Shown here: in pieces, positions 33,624 to 42,942 of the stretch
Layout: each line of letters opens with the position of its first letter
Numbering within the stretch: position 1 is the stretch's first letter
Origin: Acidimicrobiaceae bacterium
GTDB taxonomy: Bacteria > Actinomycetota > Acidimicrobiia > Acidimicrobiales > Aldehydirespiratoraceae
Assembly: GCA_026706815.1 (NCBI GenBank)
Contig: JAPOYA010000041.1
Span: forward strand, 166,500-221,917
Direction: 5' to 3'
DNA: 55,418 nucleotides
Notes under the pieces: model-generated
The model's input: only the letters and a program-made list of their open reading frames with translations
Databases searched by the model: none
Told to the model about the DNA's origin: nothing
Position numbers and translations under genes: made by a program

Positions 33624-34670
33624 ATGGCACTTCGGTTGATACTCGGAGACGATCCAGTTCTCGTGGGAGAAGCGGTGAGCAGAGCCGTCGACGAGTTGAT
33701 AGGCGACGGTGACCGGTCGCTGATGCTCGAGACGCTCACCGAAGCCGAATACCGCACCGAGGAGGGCGCCTTCGAACCGGCGCGCCTTGTCGACGCAGCT
33801 CGAACCCCCCCGTTCTTGACCGACAGACGCGTGGTTGTCGCCCGCCACGCGAGCCGCTGGGCGCGTCCCGAACAACTCGACGCGATCACCGAGTTGCTCG
33901 GTGAGCCGCTCGATTCAACCGACCTCGTGATCGTGTGGGAGCGCGGCGTCGATCCCAGAGTCGATCGGATGCCGTCGCTGCCCAAGGCATTGAAGGTGGC
34001 CGTCGAGGTGGCGGGAGGCACCGTCGAACAAACCTCGGCGCCGAGAGGCAAGGGAGCGGCATTATGGCTGAGAGAGCACCTGGGTGCATCGACGCTCGAG
34101 TTTGATCGGGGTGCAGTCGCGGCGGTCGAGGCCCTCATCGGTGAGGACCGGGGCCGTGTCGTCGGGCTGATACGGACACTTGAAGGCGCGTTGGGTCCGG
34201 GCGCAACCGTCACCAGCGACGATGTGTCCATATACGGCGGAGACAGTCTCGGTTCAGCAGTCCCGTGGGCTCTGGACGATGCGATCGACAAAGGCGATAT
34301 AGCAGCAGCATTGAAGGTGTTGACTCGGCTGGTCGATTTCGACGGAACTCTGAGCGACCGAAACGGCGCAGCGTTCAGGTTGCTGGGGATGCTCCACAAG
34401 CGCTATGCGAACATGCTCCGCCTCGACGGCGCGAAGGTATTCGACGAAGCCGAAGCAGCGAAGCTGTTGGGAATGAGAGGTTCGACGTTCCCGGCCAGAA
34501 AAGCAATGCAGCAGAGCCGCAGGCTCGGGACGTCCAAGCTGGCACAGGCTGTCGAGTTGCTGGCGACCGCCGACCTGCAACTCCGGGGAACCGTCGACTG
34601 GCCGCCCGAGTTGGTGATGGAGGTGCTAGTGGCCCGGCTGAGCAACCTCAGCCATCGCGCTGGCCGTTGA
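33624..34670 (+). CDS. holA: DNA polymerase III subunit delta
   Basis: The 348-residue protein is the clamp-loader delta subunit. Family features are the start MALRLILGDDPVLVGEAVSRAV, TPPFLTDRRVVVARHASRW, and the C-terminal helical domain with AFRLLGMLHKRYANML and MRGSTFPARKA. It starts at the ATG at 33624 after a purine-rich GAGGAAGAG. Its 3' end overlaps the rpsT 3' end by 23 nt on the opposite strand, a common actinobacterial arrangement (comEC-holA-rpsT). Confidence 0.9.
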   Translation: MALRLILGDDPVLVGEAVSRAVDELIGDGDRSLMLETLTEAEYRTEEGAFEPARLVDAARTPPFLTDRRVVVARHASRWARPEQLDAITELLGEPLDSTDLVIVWERGVDPRVDRMPSLPKALKVAVEVAGGTVEQTSAPRGKGAALWLREHLGASTLEFDRGAVAAVEALIGEDRGRVVGLIRTLEGALGPGATVTSDDVSIYGGDSLGSAVPWALDDAIDKGDIAAALKVLTRLVDFDGTLSDRNGAAFRLLGMLHKRYANMLRLDGAKVFDEAEAAKLLGMRGSTFPARKAMQQSRRLGTSKLAQAVELLATADLQLRGTVDWPPELVMEVLVARLSNLSHRAGR

Positions 34671-34914
34671 GCTTGCGAACCAGGCGGCTCTTGTTGCGAG
34701 CCGCAGTGTTCTTGTGGATCACACCCTTCTGGGCGGCTTTGTCGATTCGTTGGACAGCCAGCCGGACTGCGTCCTCTGAATCGGGGGCGTCATCGCTGAT
34801 GGCTTCGAGCGCAGTGCGAGTACGCGTGTTGATCTCAGAACGGACGCTGCGGTTGCGCTGATTGCGCTTCAGGTTCTGTCGGTTGCGCTTGATTTGCGAC
34901 TTGATGTTTGCCAC
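34648..34914 (-). CDS. rpsT: 30S ribosomal protein S20
   Basis: The 88-residue, very basic protein begins [21 protein letters not shown] from a GTG at 34914 and has the family pattern [24 protein letters not shown]. The longer frame beyond the GTG has no S20 residues. It is divergent from lepA, which starts 92 nt away. Confidence 0.95.
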   Translation of the reverse strand: MANIKSQIKRNRQNLKRNQRNRSVRSEINTRTRTALEAISDDAPDSEDAVRLAVQRIDKAAQKGVIHKNTAARNKSRLVRKLNGQRDG

Positions 34915-35006
34915 GGTTGCCTGCCGGTGATCTCGATTGGACGACGGGCCAGCGTATCGAGTGCAGGCACTGGATCGCACCCGCTCGCGGATATCGTCGT
35001 CAGCAG

Positions 35007-36791
35007 ATGGACCTTGAGCGCATTCGCAACACGTCGATCATCGCCCACATTGATCATGGCAAGTCCACCCTCGCCGATCGGTTGTTGGAACTCACCGGCG
35101 CGGTCGACGTCAGAGACATGCGAGCCCAGTACCTCGATTCCATGGAGCTCGAACGGGAGCGGGGCATAACCATCAAGCTTCAATCAGTGCGCCTCGAATG
35201 GAAAGACCACGTCATCAACCTCATCGATACGCCCGGCCATGTCGATTTCGGTTACGAGGTGAGTCGATCGCTGGCTGCCTGCGAAAGCGTGATCCTGGTG
35301 GTCGACGCGGCGCAGGGAATAGAAGCCCAGACGCTGGCGAACTGCTATCTGGCGATGGAGAACGACATGGAGATTGTCGCCTGTCTCAACAAGATCGACC
35401 TCCCCGCAGCCGAACCCGTCAAATACGCCGCGGAGATAGAGCAGGTTCTCGGCATTCCGGCCGAAAGTGTCCTGCACATCTCTGCCAAGACCGGCGAGGG
35501 GGTCGCGGAACTACTCGACGCGGTCGTGGCGACGACTCCCTGCCCGCAAGGCAACCCCGCCGACCCGCTGCAAGCGCTCATCTTCGACTCGCACTTCGAC
35601 CAGTACCGCGGTGTGGTCTCTTCGGTGCGGGTGGTCAACGGAGTCATGTCGTCCAAGTCCAAGCTGCGGTTCATGCATGCTCGGACAACGCATGATCCCG
35701 ACGAGATCGGTGTGCGCACGCCGGCGAACCAGCCTGTCGGCGAACTTGGCCCGGGCGAGACCGGCTATCTCATCGCCGGAATCAAAGACGTGGGAGAAGC
35801 GCGGTCAGGAGAGACGGTCACCACCGACAGCAACCCGGCCGCTGAACCACTCGACGGCTATGCGGAGCCCAAACCGATGGTGTTCTCAGGGTTGTATCCG
35901 ATTGAAGGAGACGAGTTCACCGATCTTCGAGAAGCCCTGGAGAAACTGCGGCTCAACGACTCGAGCTTCACCTACGAGCCTGAGACGTCCGGCGCTCTCG
36001 GATTCGGGTTCCGCTGCGGATTTCTTGGTCTGCTGCACATGGAGATAGTCCGCGAGCGCCTTGAGCGTGAATTCGGGCTGTCGCTGATCTCCACGGCGCC
36101 GTCGGTGGAGTACCGGGTCACCCGCAACGACCAGCGCACGACCGTGGTGTCAAACCCGTCTGACCTGCCACCGGCAGGCGAGATCACCTCCATCGCCGAG
36201 CCCTACTTGAAAGTCAGCGTGCTCGCACCGTCGCAATACACAGGAACTGTTATGGACCTGTGCCAAAGTCGGCGCGGCAAGATGCTGAAGATGGAGTACC
36301 TGTCGCCTGAGCGTGTCGAGATCAGTTATCGGCTGCCCCTCGCCGAGGTCGTCATCGACTTCTTCGATCAACTCAAGAGTCGCACACAGGGTTATGCCAG
36401 TCTCGATTATGAACCCGACGGCTACGAGGTAGACAGCCTCGTCCGCGTCGACGTTTTGCTTCACGGCGAAGCGGTCGATGCTTTCAGCACCATCGTCCAC
36501 CGCGAGGACGCATACGGATACGGCAAGAAGATGGCCGAGAAGCTCAAAGAGCTCATTCCTCGTCAGCAGTTCGAGGTGCCGATCCAGGCCGCGATCGGCG
36601 GAAAGATCATTGCCCGCTGCACGGTGCGCGCCTATCGCAAGGATGTGACCGCCAAACTCTACGGCGGTGACGTCACCCGCAAGAACAAACTGCTTCAGAA
36701 ACAGAGACGCGGGAAGAAGCGCATGAAGTCGATCGGCAGAGTCGACATCCCCCAAGAAGCGTTCATCTCCGCGTTGCAACTCCACGACTGA
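35007..36791 (+). CDS. lepA: Elongation factor 4 (LepA)
   Basis: The 594-residue GTPase has [14 protein letters not shown] (G1), the RGIT switch, [12 protein letters not shown] (G3), NKIDLP (G4), and the LepA-specific C-terminal domain with [21 protein letters not shown] and [10 protein letters not shown]. It acts on stalled or misplaced ribosomes. I start it at the ATG 35007 ([18 protein letters not shown]); the open frame upstream overlaps rpsT. Length is normal. Confidence 0.96.
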   Translation: MDLERIRNTSIIAHIDHGKSTLADRLLELTGAVDVRDMRAQYLDSMELERERGITIKLQSVRLEWKDHVINLIDTPGHVDFGYEVSRSLAACESVILVVDAAQGIEAQTLANCYLAMENDMEIVACLNKIDLPAAEPVKYAAEIEQVLGIPAESVLHISAKTGEGVAELLDAVVATTPCPQGNPADPLQALIFDSHFDQYRGVVSSVRVVNGVMSSKSKLRFMHARTTHDPDEIGVRTPANQPVGELGPGETGYLIAGIKDVGEARSGETVTTDSNPAAEPLDGYAEPKPMVFSGLYPIEGDEFTDLREALEKLRLNDSSFTYEPETSGALGFGFRCGFLGLLHMEIVRERLEREFGLSLISTAPSVEYRVTRNDQRTTVVSNPSDLPPAGEITSIAEPYLKVSVLAPSQYTGTVMDLCQSRRGKMLKMEYLSPERVEISYRLPLAEVVIDFFDQLKSRTQGYASLDYEPDGYEVDSLVRVDVLLHGEAVDAFSTIVHREDAYGYGKKMAEKLKELIPRQQFEVPIQAAIGGKIIARCTVRAYRKDVTAKLYGGDVTRKNKLLQKQRRGKKRMKSIGRVDIPQEAFISALQLHD

Positions 36792-36821
36792 GCGGTCTGA
36801 TGTCCAGACCTCCGCAACCGG

Positions 36822-36827
36822 TACAAT
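36822..36827 (+). promoter_or_regulatory. -10 box of hrcA (TACAAT)
   Basis: TACAAT lies 7 nt before the hrcA ATG. A 6-bp inverted repeat with a 5-nt spacer (GGTCTG/CAGACC, 36795-36811) lies just upstream. No CIRCE element is seen here. Confidence 0.5.
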
Positions 36828-36834
36828 CGCACTG

Positions 36835-37842
36835 ATGATCGACGATCGGCGCATGTTGTTCGACAACCGCAAGGCAGCGATCCTCTCAGCCGTTGTCCAG
36901 CAGTACATCGAAACGGCCCAGCCGGTGGGCTCGAGCCGCGTGTCCGACGCTCCCGGAGTAGCCGTGTCGCCGGCGACTGTGCGACACGACATGGCAGTGC
37001 TCGAGGAGCAGGGCTATCTCATCCAACCCCACACCAGCGCCGGACGGATTCCGACCGACAAGGGCTACAGGTTCTTCGTCGACGCTCTGCGCAAACGCGA
37101 GCCCTCGTTGGTGGCAGCCGATCGCGGAATGGTCCGACAGTTCTTCACCGACGCGCACGGTGAACTCGAATCTGTGCTTGCCCGCACCTCGGATCTGCTT
37201 ATTTCACTCACTGACTGCGCGGCCGTGGTGGTCGGTCCCAACGTCGACATCGCCCGCGTGCGATCGACGCAACTGGTCGACCTTGCCTCGCATGTGGTGA
37301 TGGTCGTCGCGGTGATGTCCAACGGCGCGATAGAGAAGCGGACCGTTGAGGTAGTCACCGAACTCACCCCGGAGATAGTTCAAGACGCCGGTCGCAGGCT
37401 GGCAGAAACAGTCGTCGGCAAGTCTTTGGCGGAGATCCAGACCCAGGAGCTGGACGACGACCCGCTCCTCAACGCCGCGGTCGAGGCACTGCGCGCCGCG
37501 AGCCACACCGCGGAGATCGTTGTTGGAGGGGCATCGCGGGTGGCCGCAGCGTTCGACGCGGTGGACCAGATACGCGACGTCCTGGCCATTCTTGAACAGC
37601 AGATCGTGGTTGTCTCACTGATCCGCGATGTGCTCGACCGCGGCATGCGAGTCGCAATCGGTCAGGAGACAGGCGTCGAGCCTCTGGCAGACTGCTCCCT
37701 CGTCGTCGCCCCGTACTCTGTTGAGGGGGAGACGACCGGGATGATCGGCGTGTTGGGCCCAACGCGCATGGACTACGAGCAGGCCCTCTCAGCAGTAGCC
37801 GTGGTGAGCTATCGACTTGGTCGCGTATTGAGCGAGGACTGA
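36835..37842 (+). CDS. hrcA: Heat-inducible transcription repressor HrcA
   Basis: The 335-residue protein has the HrcA winged helix (NRKAAILSAVVQQYIETAQPVGSSR, in two blocks, then VSPATVRHDMAVLEEQGYLIQPHTSAGRIPT) and the GAF-like C-terminal part ending IGVLGPTRMDYEQALSAV. It normally represses chaperone genes by binding CIRCE. I see no CIRCE upstream of hrcA or dnaJ in this window, so its targets may be groE genes elsewhere. The dnaJ ATG follows 2 nt after its stop. Confidence 0.94.
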   Translation: MIDDRRMLFDNRKAAILSAVVQQYIETAQPVGSSRVSDAPGVAVSPATVRHDMAVLEEQGYLIQPHTSAGRIPTDKGYRFFVDALRKREPSLVAADRGMVRQFFTDAHGELESVLARTSDLLISLTDCAAVVVGPNVDIARVRSTQLVDLASHVVMVVAVMSNGAIEKRTVEVVTELTPEIVQDAGRRLAETVVGKSLAEIQTQELDDDPLLNAAVEALRAASHTAEIVVGGASRVAAAFDAVDQIRDVLAILEQQIVVVSLIRDVLDRGMRVAIGQETGVEPLADCSLVVAPYSVEGETTGMIGVLGPTRMDYEQALSAVAVVSYRLGRVLSED

Positions 37843-37844
37843 GA

Positions 37845-38945
37845 ATGGCTGACCACTATCGGACTTTGGGAGTTGAGCGGGATGCGACGGACGAGGAGAT
37901 CAAGCGCGCCTACAAGAAGCTTGCTCGCCAGTGCCATCCCGACATGAACCCGGGGGATTCATCGTCCGAGGCGCGGTTCAAGGAGGTGGCAGCTGCCTAC
38001 GAGGTGCTCGCTGATCGCGACCGACGAGCCCGCTATGACCGCTTCGGCACAGACACGCCGGGAACCGGAGATCCCTTCGGCGGGGGTTTGGGCGACATCT
38101 TCGAGGCGTTCTTCGGCGGAACCGGCTTCGGCGGCCAAACACAGGGGCGGACGGGCCGTCCTCGGGGCGAGGACATCGAGGCGCACATCGACCTTGATCT
38201 GGAGGACGTCGTTTTCGGCGGAGAGCGCGACATCAAGGTGCGCACTGCGGTGCGCTGCGAGCCTTGCGACGGCTCCGGCGCAGCGCCCGATACTCGACCT
38301 GTCGTCTGCGATGAATGCGGTGGAACCGGACAGGTTCGCCGCGTCCGCCAGTCCGTGCTCGGCCAGATGGTGACGGCCTCAGCCTGTCGGACCTGCGGTG
38401 GAGCTGGGGAGAGGATCGAGACGCCGTGCGACGAGTGCGGCGGTCTCGGGCGAACGATAGAGCAACGAACCTACAAGGTCGAGGTTCCGGTCGGTGTGGA
38501 CGATGGGACGACTCTGCGTCTCGGCGGTCGCGGCGCTGCGGGGATGCGCGGCGGCGCCCGAGGCGACCTTTATGTGCATGTCCGGGTGCGCCCGCATCCG
38601 ATATTCCACCGAGACGGGGACGATCTGATTCATGCGCTGTATGTGCCGTTCACTCAGGTGGCGTTGGGAGCCGAGCTCTCCTATGAGACTCTCGATGGGG
38701 CCGAGACTCTGGTGATTCCTCGTGGCACGGAGAGCGGCACGGTGTTTAGGTTCCGCGATCGCGGCGTGCCTCATGTTCAGGGTAGAGGGCGCGGTGATTT
38801 GCGGGTTGAAATCGTCGTTGACGTACCCGATGAACTGGACGAAGAGCAGGAGAACTTGCTGCGCGAGCTGGCCGAGGCACGCGGCGAAGAGGTCGCAGAA
38901 CCTGGCCAGGGCTTGTTCTCGCGAATCAAGTCGGCCTTCACATGA
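37845..38945 (+). CDS. dnaJ: Chaperone DnaJ
   Basis: The 366-residue co-chaperone has the J-domain with HPD (residues about 1-66), a Gly/Phe-rich linker (DPFGGGLGDIFEAFFGGTGFGG), and all four zinc-binding repeats (CEPCDGSG, CDECGGTG, CRTCGGAG, CDECGGLG) followed by the two C-terminal beta domains. It stimulates DnaK. It is directly coupled to hrcA. Length is typical of the actinobacterial DnaJ2 type. Confidence 0.95.
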   Translation: MADHYRTLGVERDATDEEIKRAYKKLARQCHPDMNPGDSSSEARFKEVAAAYEVLADRDRRARYDRFGTDTPGTGDPFGGGLGDIFEAFFGGTGFGGQTQGRTGRPRGEDIEAHIDLDLEDVVFGGERDIKVRTAVRCEPCDGSGAAPDTRPVVCDECGGTGQVRRVRQSVLGQMVTASACRTCGGAGERIETPCDECGGLGRTIEQRTYKVEVPVGVDDGTTLRLGGRGAAGMRGGARGDLYVHVRVRPHPIFHRDGDDLIHALYVPFTQVALGAELSYETLDGAETLVIPRGTESGTVFRFRDRGVPHVQGRGRGDLRVEIVVDVPDELDEEQENLLRELAEARGEEVAEPGQGLFSRIKSAFT

Positions 38946-38974
38946 TCTTCGGGCACGCTGGCAGGTGAAGACCA

Positions 38975-39424
38975 GTGCATCAGTCGAAGCCGACAGGCGA
39001 CTACACGAGTGTTGATTGCACGACCGCTGATTACAACAGGCGCGTGGGTGAGACGCTGAGGGCCACTCGGCGGCGCAGGAAGATGTCGCTGCAGGAAGTC
39101 GAGGGGTTGTCCAACCAGGAGTTCAAGGCGTCGGTTCTGGGGGCATATGAACGCGGTGAACGCGCCATCTCAGTTCCGCGCCTGTGGAGATTGGCCGGCT
39201 TCTATGGCGTGGAGACAACACAGCTCCTTCCGATCGATGAATCCGCGCTCGCCGCAGGCCGCGGATCAGACAACGCTGATCCGGCGTTGGGCGACCTGGT
39301 CGAGAAACTGGGCCTGTCCGACTCTGAAGCCCAGACCCTCAAACGGGTCCTGTCGATGATTGCGGCTGCACTGGAGGCAGAGCCAGGATCGTCCCCGGAT
39401 AAATCAAGTCAGGGTTCCCGTTGA
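38975..39424 (+). CDS. BldD-like XRE-family regulator
   Basis: The 149-residue protein starts at a GTG with AGGTGAAG 4 nt upstream. The HTH (about 20-85) reads RVGETLRATRRRRKMSLQEVE, ASVLGAYERGERAISVPRL, YGVETTQLLP, which is the BldD/actinobacterial pattern. The C-terminal part (about 105-135) is a short helical domain (LGDLVEKLGLSDSEAQTLKRVL). I do not see the arginine-aspartate c-di-GMP motif of streptomycete BldD. Its 3' end overlaps the convergent LysM gene by 86 nt. Confidence 0.75.
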   Translation: MHQSKPTGDYTSVDCTTADYNRRVGETLRATRRRRKMSLQEVEGLSNQEFKASVLGAYERGERAISVPRLWRLAGFYGVETTQLLPIDESALAAGRGSDNADPALGDLVEKLGLSDSEAQTLKRVLSMIAAALEAEPGSSPDKSSQGSR

Positions 39425-40196
39425 GGACCCCGCGGTTTGTTTCGATGAGCAGCCGCCAGTAGGCCACCACCGCGTCCGGATCAGCGTCGTAGCCCTGATC
39501 GCGCAGTGTTCTCATTGCGATCTTCCAAAGGTGGTCCCCCTCGCTGACAGTCCAAAACTGCGAATCTGATGCGCTGGAGGAGTCGCTTCCACGGGCGCCG
39601 GTGGTTGATTCGACGAGTCTGGAAGCGGTCGTGTCCGAGTTGGTCAGCATTTTGTCGGGCAGCATTTTGTCGGACAGCATTTTGGCCGCTTGTGCGGGTT
39701 TGATCGACTTGTCGGCCGTCGGCGGACCAGCTTCCAGTGGGCCGAGATCTGTCAACACCGGTGTGAATCCGGCTGGTTCGACCTGTGGGCCCAGATCCTC
39801 GAGGACCACGCGAGCGTCGGCGCTTTGAGTGCCGGCGGCTGCGACGGTGGGAGCGGCGAGCGCGATTGTGATTGCGCCGGCCGCAAGGAGCTCCCTGAAC
39901 GAATTCGGCGTAATGCGACGCCAGACGCCCTGCAGCAGGCCGCTTGGACGGAGCGCCGCGAGCAAACCGGCCGTGCCGATGAAAATGCCCCAGCCGGCGA
40001 ATGTGATGCCAACTATCCGGAGCAGGGTTATCGACGCGGCAGCGGTGCCGTGCCTTTCCCACCAGTCGGCGAATGCGTCGGGGTCTGTGGAAGGCCAAGG
40101 CGTCGAACCGTTGAGTTCGATCAGGAGAGCCGCGCAACAAAGCGACAGCGACACCAGCGCAGCACAGCGCAGCGGGTCGGGGCGGTGAGTGTTCAT
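39339..40196 (-). CDS. Membrane protein with C-terminal LysM domain
   Basis: The 285-residue protein starts at an ATG overlapping the upstream kinase-like gene's stop (ATGA). Hydrophobic segments lie near residues 10-28, 55-85 and 105-125. A Ser/Thr/Asp-rich linker follows, and then a LysM-like domain (about 220-275): WTVSEGDHLWKIAMRTL, then PDLIYPGTILALPP. LysM binds peptidoglycan or related glycans. It is cotranslated with the pseudokinase upstream. Three copies of a short KMLxDK-type stretch in the linker come from a local DNA repeat. The 86-nt 3' overlap with the BldD-like gene is long but both frames look real. Confidence 0.7.
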   Translation of the reverse strand: MNTHRPDPLRCAALVSLSLCCAALLIELNGSTPWPSTDPDAFADWWERHGTAAASITLLRIVGITFAGWGIFIGTAGLLAALRPSGLLQGVWRRITPNSFRELLAAGAITIALAAPTVAAAGTQSADARVVLEDLGPQVEPAGFTPVLTDLGPLEAGPPTADKSIKPAQAAKMLSDKMLPDKMLTNSDTTASRLVESTTGARGSDSSSASDSQFWTVSEGDHLWKIAMRTLRDQGYDADPDAVVAYWRLLIETNRGVLNGNPDLIYPGTILALPPVQPQSSTGPV

Positions 40197-41428
40197 AAAG
40201 ACTCCGAATCTATGAGTGTTGATCCACCGGCGTGGATTACCCGAAGGTGATCGCACCCGCCGATCGGGTCGTTGCGAATATCGATGGCGCCCTCGACAAC
40301 GGTCACATAATCGGCCTCGAGGCGTTCCGACGGCGCAGGCCAAGTTGCGAACACTGCGACCAGCCCGGTGCTCGGTTTCAGCAGCGCCGGCGTTGCGTCT
40401 CCGTCGCATGTCCAGTCGCCGAGAATCGCGACATCGCCCAGTTGGCCGACCCCGTAGCGGCGGCCCTGATGGGTGATGATCAAGGGATCCTCGTTGATGG
40501 CGCCGCTCCGACTCTCCGCCAGTTCGGTCGCCCCCGGCGCCAAGACGGCCGCGGGGTTTGTGGTTGCTGGCACTGGGTTGGCTGGTGCTGGGTTGGCTGG
40601 TACTGGGTTGGCAGGTACTAGGTCTGCCGGCACTGGGTTGGCAGGTGCTGGGTTGGCTGGCACTGGGCCGGCTTGAACCGCGCCGAGTCCCGGGGCGGTT
40701 TCGCCGGAACCCCCGGGCTTGAACACGAGCCAGCCGAACACGGCCAGCCCGATCAAAGCGATGGCCGCCGCCGAGGTCCGTCTAGAAGGCGCCGGTGGTG
40801 CAGTGCGACGGTGCAGACCCGTGTGCCTGTGGAGACCCGTGCGCCTGTGCGGGCCGCCGTGCAGACGGTCGAGTTCTGCGGTGAGATCTCTGGCCGTCAC
40901 CGAACCTAGCTCTGCACGTCGCGCCAGGGCTTCAAGCTGGCGGCGCTCCTTCTCCTCGCAAACTGCAGCAAGATGGTCGATCAGGCCGGCGAAACCTGCC
41001 AGATCACGTGCACAAGCCGCTTCGCTGGACGCAGTGGCGTCGGCCAGCCCGCACAAGACCGGTCGCTTGTCGGGCGCTACCAGGACATGTTCAGGGCACA
41101 GTGCACCGTGGACGGTGCCGAGGTTGTGGAGATCGGCGACTGTTGATGCTGCTGAGGCCAGCGCTTCGAGCGACTCGGCGGGCGTGTTGGGCGGCTGGGT
41201 TGCCCAGGAGTCGGGACCCACGAATGCCAGATACAACTCGACAGAGGGACCCTCGACGAAATCGACGAATTGCACGACTCCGGGGTGCTCCAGGCGCCTC
41301 AGCAGTTGCGCCTCCTGGCGAATCCGATCCGAGTCTTCCGGAGTTGCGGTTTTGCAGGCCAACAGGTTCCCGTTTCTTCGGGTGACCGTTATGCCTGCCA
41401 TGGATCTTGACATTACATGAAAAATCAT
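40193..41428 (-). CDS. Membrane-bound Ser/Thr pseudokinase with Pro-Ala repeat linker
   Basis: From the ATG at 41428 the protein has 411 residues. An N-terminal kinase-like fold keeps the ATP lysine (LLACKTA, Lys26) and helix C glutamate (IRQEAQLLRRL), but the catalytic loop reads HGALCPEHV (HRD Asp replaced by Ala109) and the DFG position reads LCGLAD (Asp lost). It is therefore a pseudokinase. A His/Arg-rich stretch precedes one membrane helix (AAAIALIGLAVFGWLVF). Outside are a Pro-Ala-Asn repeat (40566-40670 in DNA) and a C-terminal domain with ILGDWTCDGDATPALLKPSTG, like FG-GAP/VCBS repeats. It is coupled to the LysM gene. A TATAGT box lies 8 nt upstream. MviN-like flippase control by pseudokinases is known in actinobacteria, but no link is shown here. 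Confidence 0.65.
   Translation of the reverse strand: MIFHVMSRSMAGITVTRRNGNLLACKTATPEDSDRIRQEAQLLRRLEHPGVVQFVDFVEGPSVELYLAFVGPDSWATQPPNTPAESLEALASAASTVADLHNLGTVHGALCPEHVLVAPDKRPVLCGLADATASSEAACARDLAGFAGLIDHLAAVCEEKERRQLEALARRAELGSVTARDLTAELDRLHGGPHRRTGLHRHTGLHRRTAPPAPSRRTSAAAIALIGLAVFGWLVFKPGGSGETAPGLGAVQAGPVPANPAPANPVPADLVPANPVPANPAPANPVPATTNPAAVLAPGATELAESRSGAINEDPLIITHQGRRYGVGQLGDVAILGDWTCDGDATPALLKPSTGLVAVFATWPAPSERLEADYVTVVEGAIDIRNDPIGGCDHLRVIHAGGSTLIDSESL
40566..40670 (-). repeat. Seven 15-bp tandem units encoding a Pro-Ala-Asn linker
   Basis: Seven imperfect 15-bp units of the type GCTGGCACTGGGTTG run head to tail and encode PANPA/PANPV-like pentapeptides on the minus strand. They form the extracellular stalk of the pseudokinase. 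Such arrays change length easily. Confidence 0.8.
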
Positions 41429-41436
41429 TGATTGCA

Positions 41437-41442
41437 ACTATA
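41437..41442 (-). promoter_or_regulatory. -10 box of the pseudokinase gene (TATAGT)
   Basis: Read on the minus strand, TATAGT lies 8 nt before the ATG at 41428, in an AT-rich patch. There is no ribosome binding site between. Confidence 0.45.
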
Positions 41443-41487
41443 AATCTTTGAGGCCGGCGGAGAGGTCGGACCGCTAGCCTTGGTGTG

Positions 41488-42942
41488 GTGTCGTCTCCGC
41501 GCGTAGTTGCTATAGAGCCGGAGTCACCTGCTGAGCAGGCCGGACTCATGGTGGGCGATGAGATCTTGAAGATCGACTGCGAAGCGCCGCGTGATGTCAT
41601 TCGCTGGCAGATCCTGACGGACGACGCCGTTGTGCCGCTCAGCGTGCAACGAGAATCACAGCGTGTTGATCTGGTCGTGACCAAACGCCCCGGAGAGCCG
41701 CTCGGCGCCGAAGTGCATGCGGCCGTGTTCGACAAAGTGCAGACATGCGACAACCACTGCGAGTTCTGTTTCATTCATCAACTGCCCCGAGGAATGCGCC
41801 GCTCGCTGTACCTGAAAGACGACGACTACAGGCTTTCCTTCCTGTACGGGAACTTCACTACCCTGACACGTTTCTCCGAACTCGATTTGGAGCGTGTCAT
41901 CACCGAGCGCTTGTCGCCGCTCAACGTGTCGATTCACGCCACGGACCCGCAGATCCGCGCCGACATTCTGGGCAATCGTCGAGGGGCGGTGTCGTTGCGG
42001 TGGCTCCGCGCGCTTCTCGATCACGGGATCGAGGTTCACGGCCAGGTTGTGGTATGCCCTGGTGTGAACGACGGCGACGTGCTCGAAGACACTCTCGCGG
42101 GAGTGCTTGAACGTTTCTCGGAGTTGGCGACGATTTGCGTGGTGCCGCTGGGCGTTTCCCGTTTCAACAAGCAGAAGCGGATGAGGCCCCACACGATCAG
42201 CGAAGCGCAGCGGGTCGTCGATATTGTCAGCGATTGGCAAGAGGTCTTCCTCGGCGTTCTCGGCCGGCGGTTGGTGTTCGCGGCCGACGAGTACTACCTG
42301 ATGGCCGACAGGCCGTTCCCCGACGCAGACAGCTACGAGGGATTCCCGATGCACGAAGACGGGATCGGGATGGCCCGCACACTCGAGTCGGAGTTTCAAA
42401 ATCCGACCACTGACCCGACACGCCCCAGATCTGGGTTTTTCGCCTGGGTCGACGGGGCGCCCGCCGACGGTTACAGATCGCCCCGCTTGGATTCACCGGC
42501 CGGCTCGGTGGGCGCTCCCGAAGTCACCGGGTCCGGCGAGTCCGGCGTTTCGACGGCAAGGACGACGAGAGTGTCGCTCGGTGCGGCCAGGCACGCGCCT
42601 GTCGGTGTGCTCACCGGGACGATGTCGGCGCCCGTGATCGAGGCGTTGACGAACTCGCTGGACCGCGGGGACGTGCGGGTCATCGCGGTGCCCAACCATT
42701 ACTTCGGAGGCAACATCGGGGTTACGGGACTGATGGTCGGCGAGGATCTGGCGAGGGTGCTGGCAGGCGAACCAGAAGGCCATCGCTATCTTCTGCCCGA
42801 TGTGTGCCTGAGTCGGGGAGTGTTCCTCGACGGCGCCTCGCCTGCGGATCTGCCTCGCGCAGTTGAAATTGTTCCGACCGACGGCGCGGCCTTGCGACAC
42901 GCCTTGACCCTCGGCGGTCGCCCGGAGGCGGTCCGGGCATGA
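41488..42942 (+). CDS. DUF512 protein: PDZ and radical-SAM-like fold
   Basis: The 484-residue protein opens with a PDZ-like domain (SPAEQAGLMVGDEILKID) and continues with a radical-SAM-like core holding CDNHCEFCFIHQLP (the CxxxCxxC cluster), FTTLTRFSELDLERVI and GRRLVFAADEYYLMAD, then the DUF512 C-terminal domain (VGVLTGTMSAPVI). Family members are often found next to Der, as here, and are thought to act in ribosome or membrane-related maturation; the reaction is unknown. A loop at about 310-365 is Pro/Ser-rich. I chose GTG 41488 because the -10 box TAGCCT (41475) lies 7 nt upstream; the GTG at 41485 is also possible. The stop overlaps der by 4 nt. Confidence 0.85.
   Translation: MSSPRVVAIEPESPAEQAGLMVGDEILKIDCEAPRDVIRWQILTDDAVVPLSVQRESQRVDLVVTKRPGEPLGAEVHAAVFDKVQTCDNHCEFCFIHQLPRGMRRSLYLKDDDYRLSFLYGNFTTLTRFSELDLERVITERLSPLNVSIHATDPQIRADILGNRRGAVSLRWLRALLDHGIEVHGQVVVCPGVNDGDVLEDTLAGVLERFSELATICVVPLGVSRFNKQKRMRPHTISEAQRVVDIVSDWQEVFLGVLGRRLVFAADEYYLMADRPFPDADSYEGFPMHEDGIGMARTLESEFQNPTTDPTRPRSGFFAWVDGAPADGYRSPRLDSPAGSVGAPEVTGSGESGVSTARTTRVSLGAARHAPVGVLTGTMSAPVIEALTNSLDRGDVRVIAVPNHYFGGNIGVTGLMVGEDLARVLAGEPEGHRYLLPDVCLSRGVFLDGASPADLPRAVEIVPTDGAALRHALTLGGRPEAVRA

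Noticed and set aside
36781..37844. A CIRCE element near hrcA or dnaJ
   Set aside because: No TTAGCACTC-N9-GAGTGCTAA-like sequence is seen; only a short unrelated inverted repeat precedes hrcA.
40566..40670. A CRISPR array
   Set aside because: The repeats are 15-bp, head to tail without spacers and in frame with a coding sequence. No cas genes are present.
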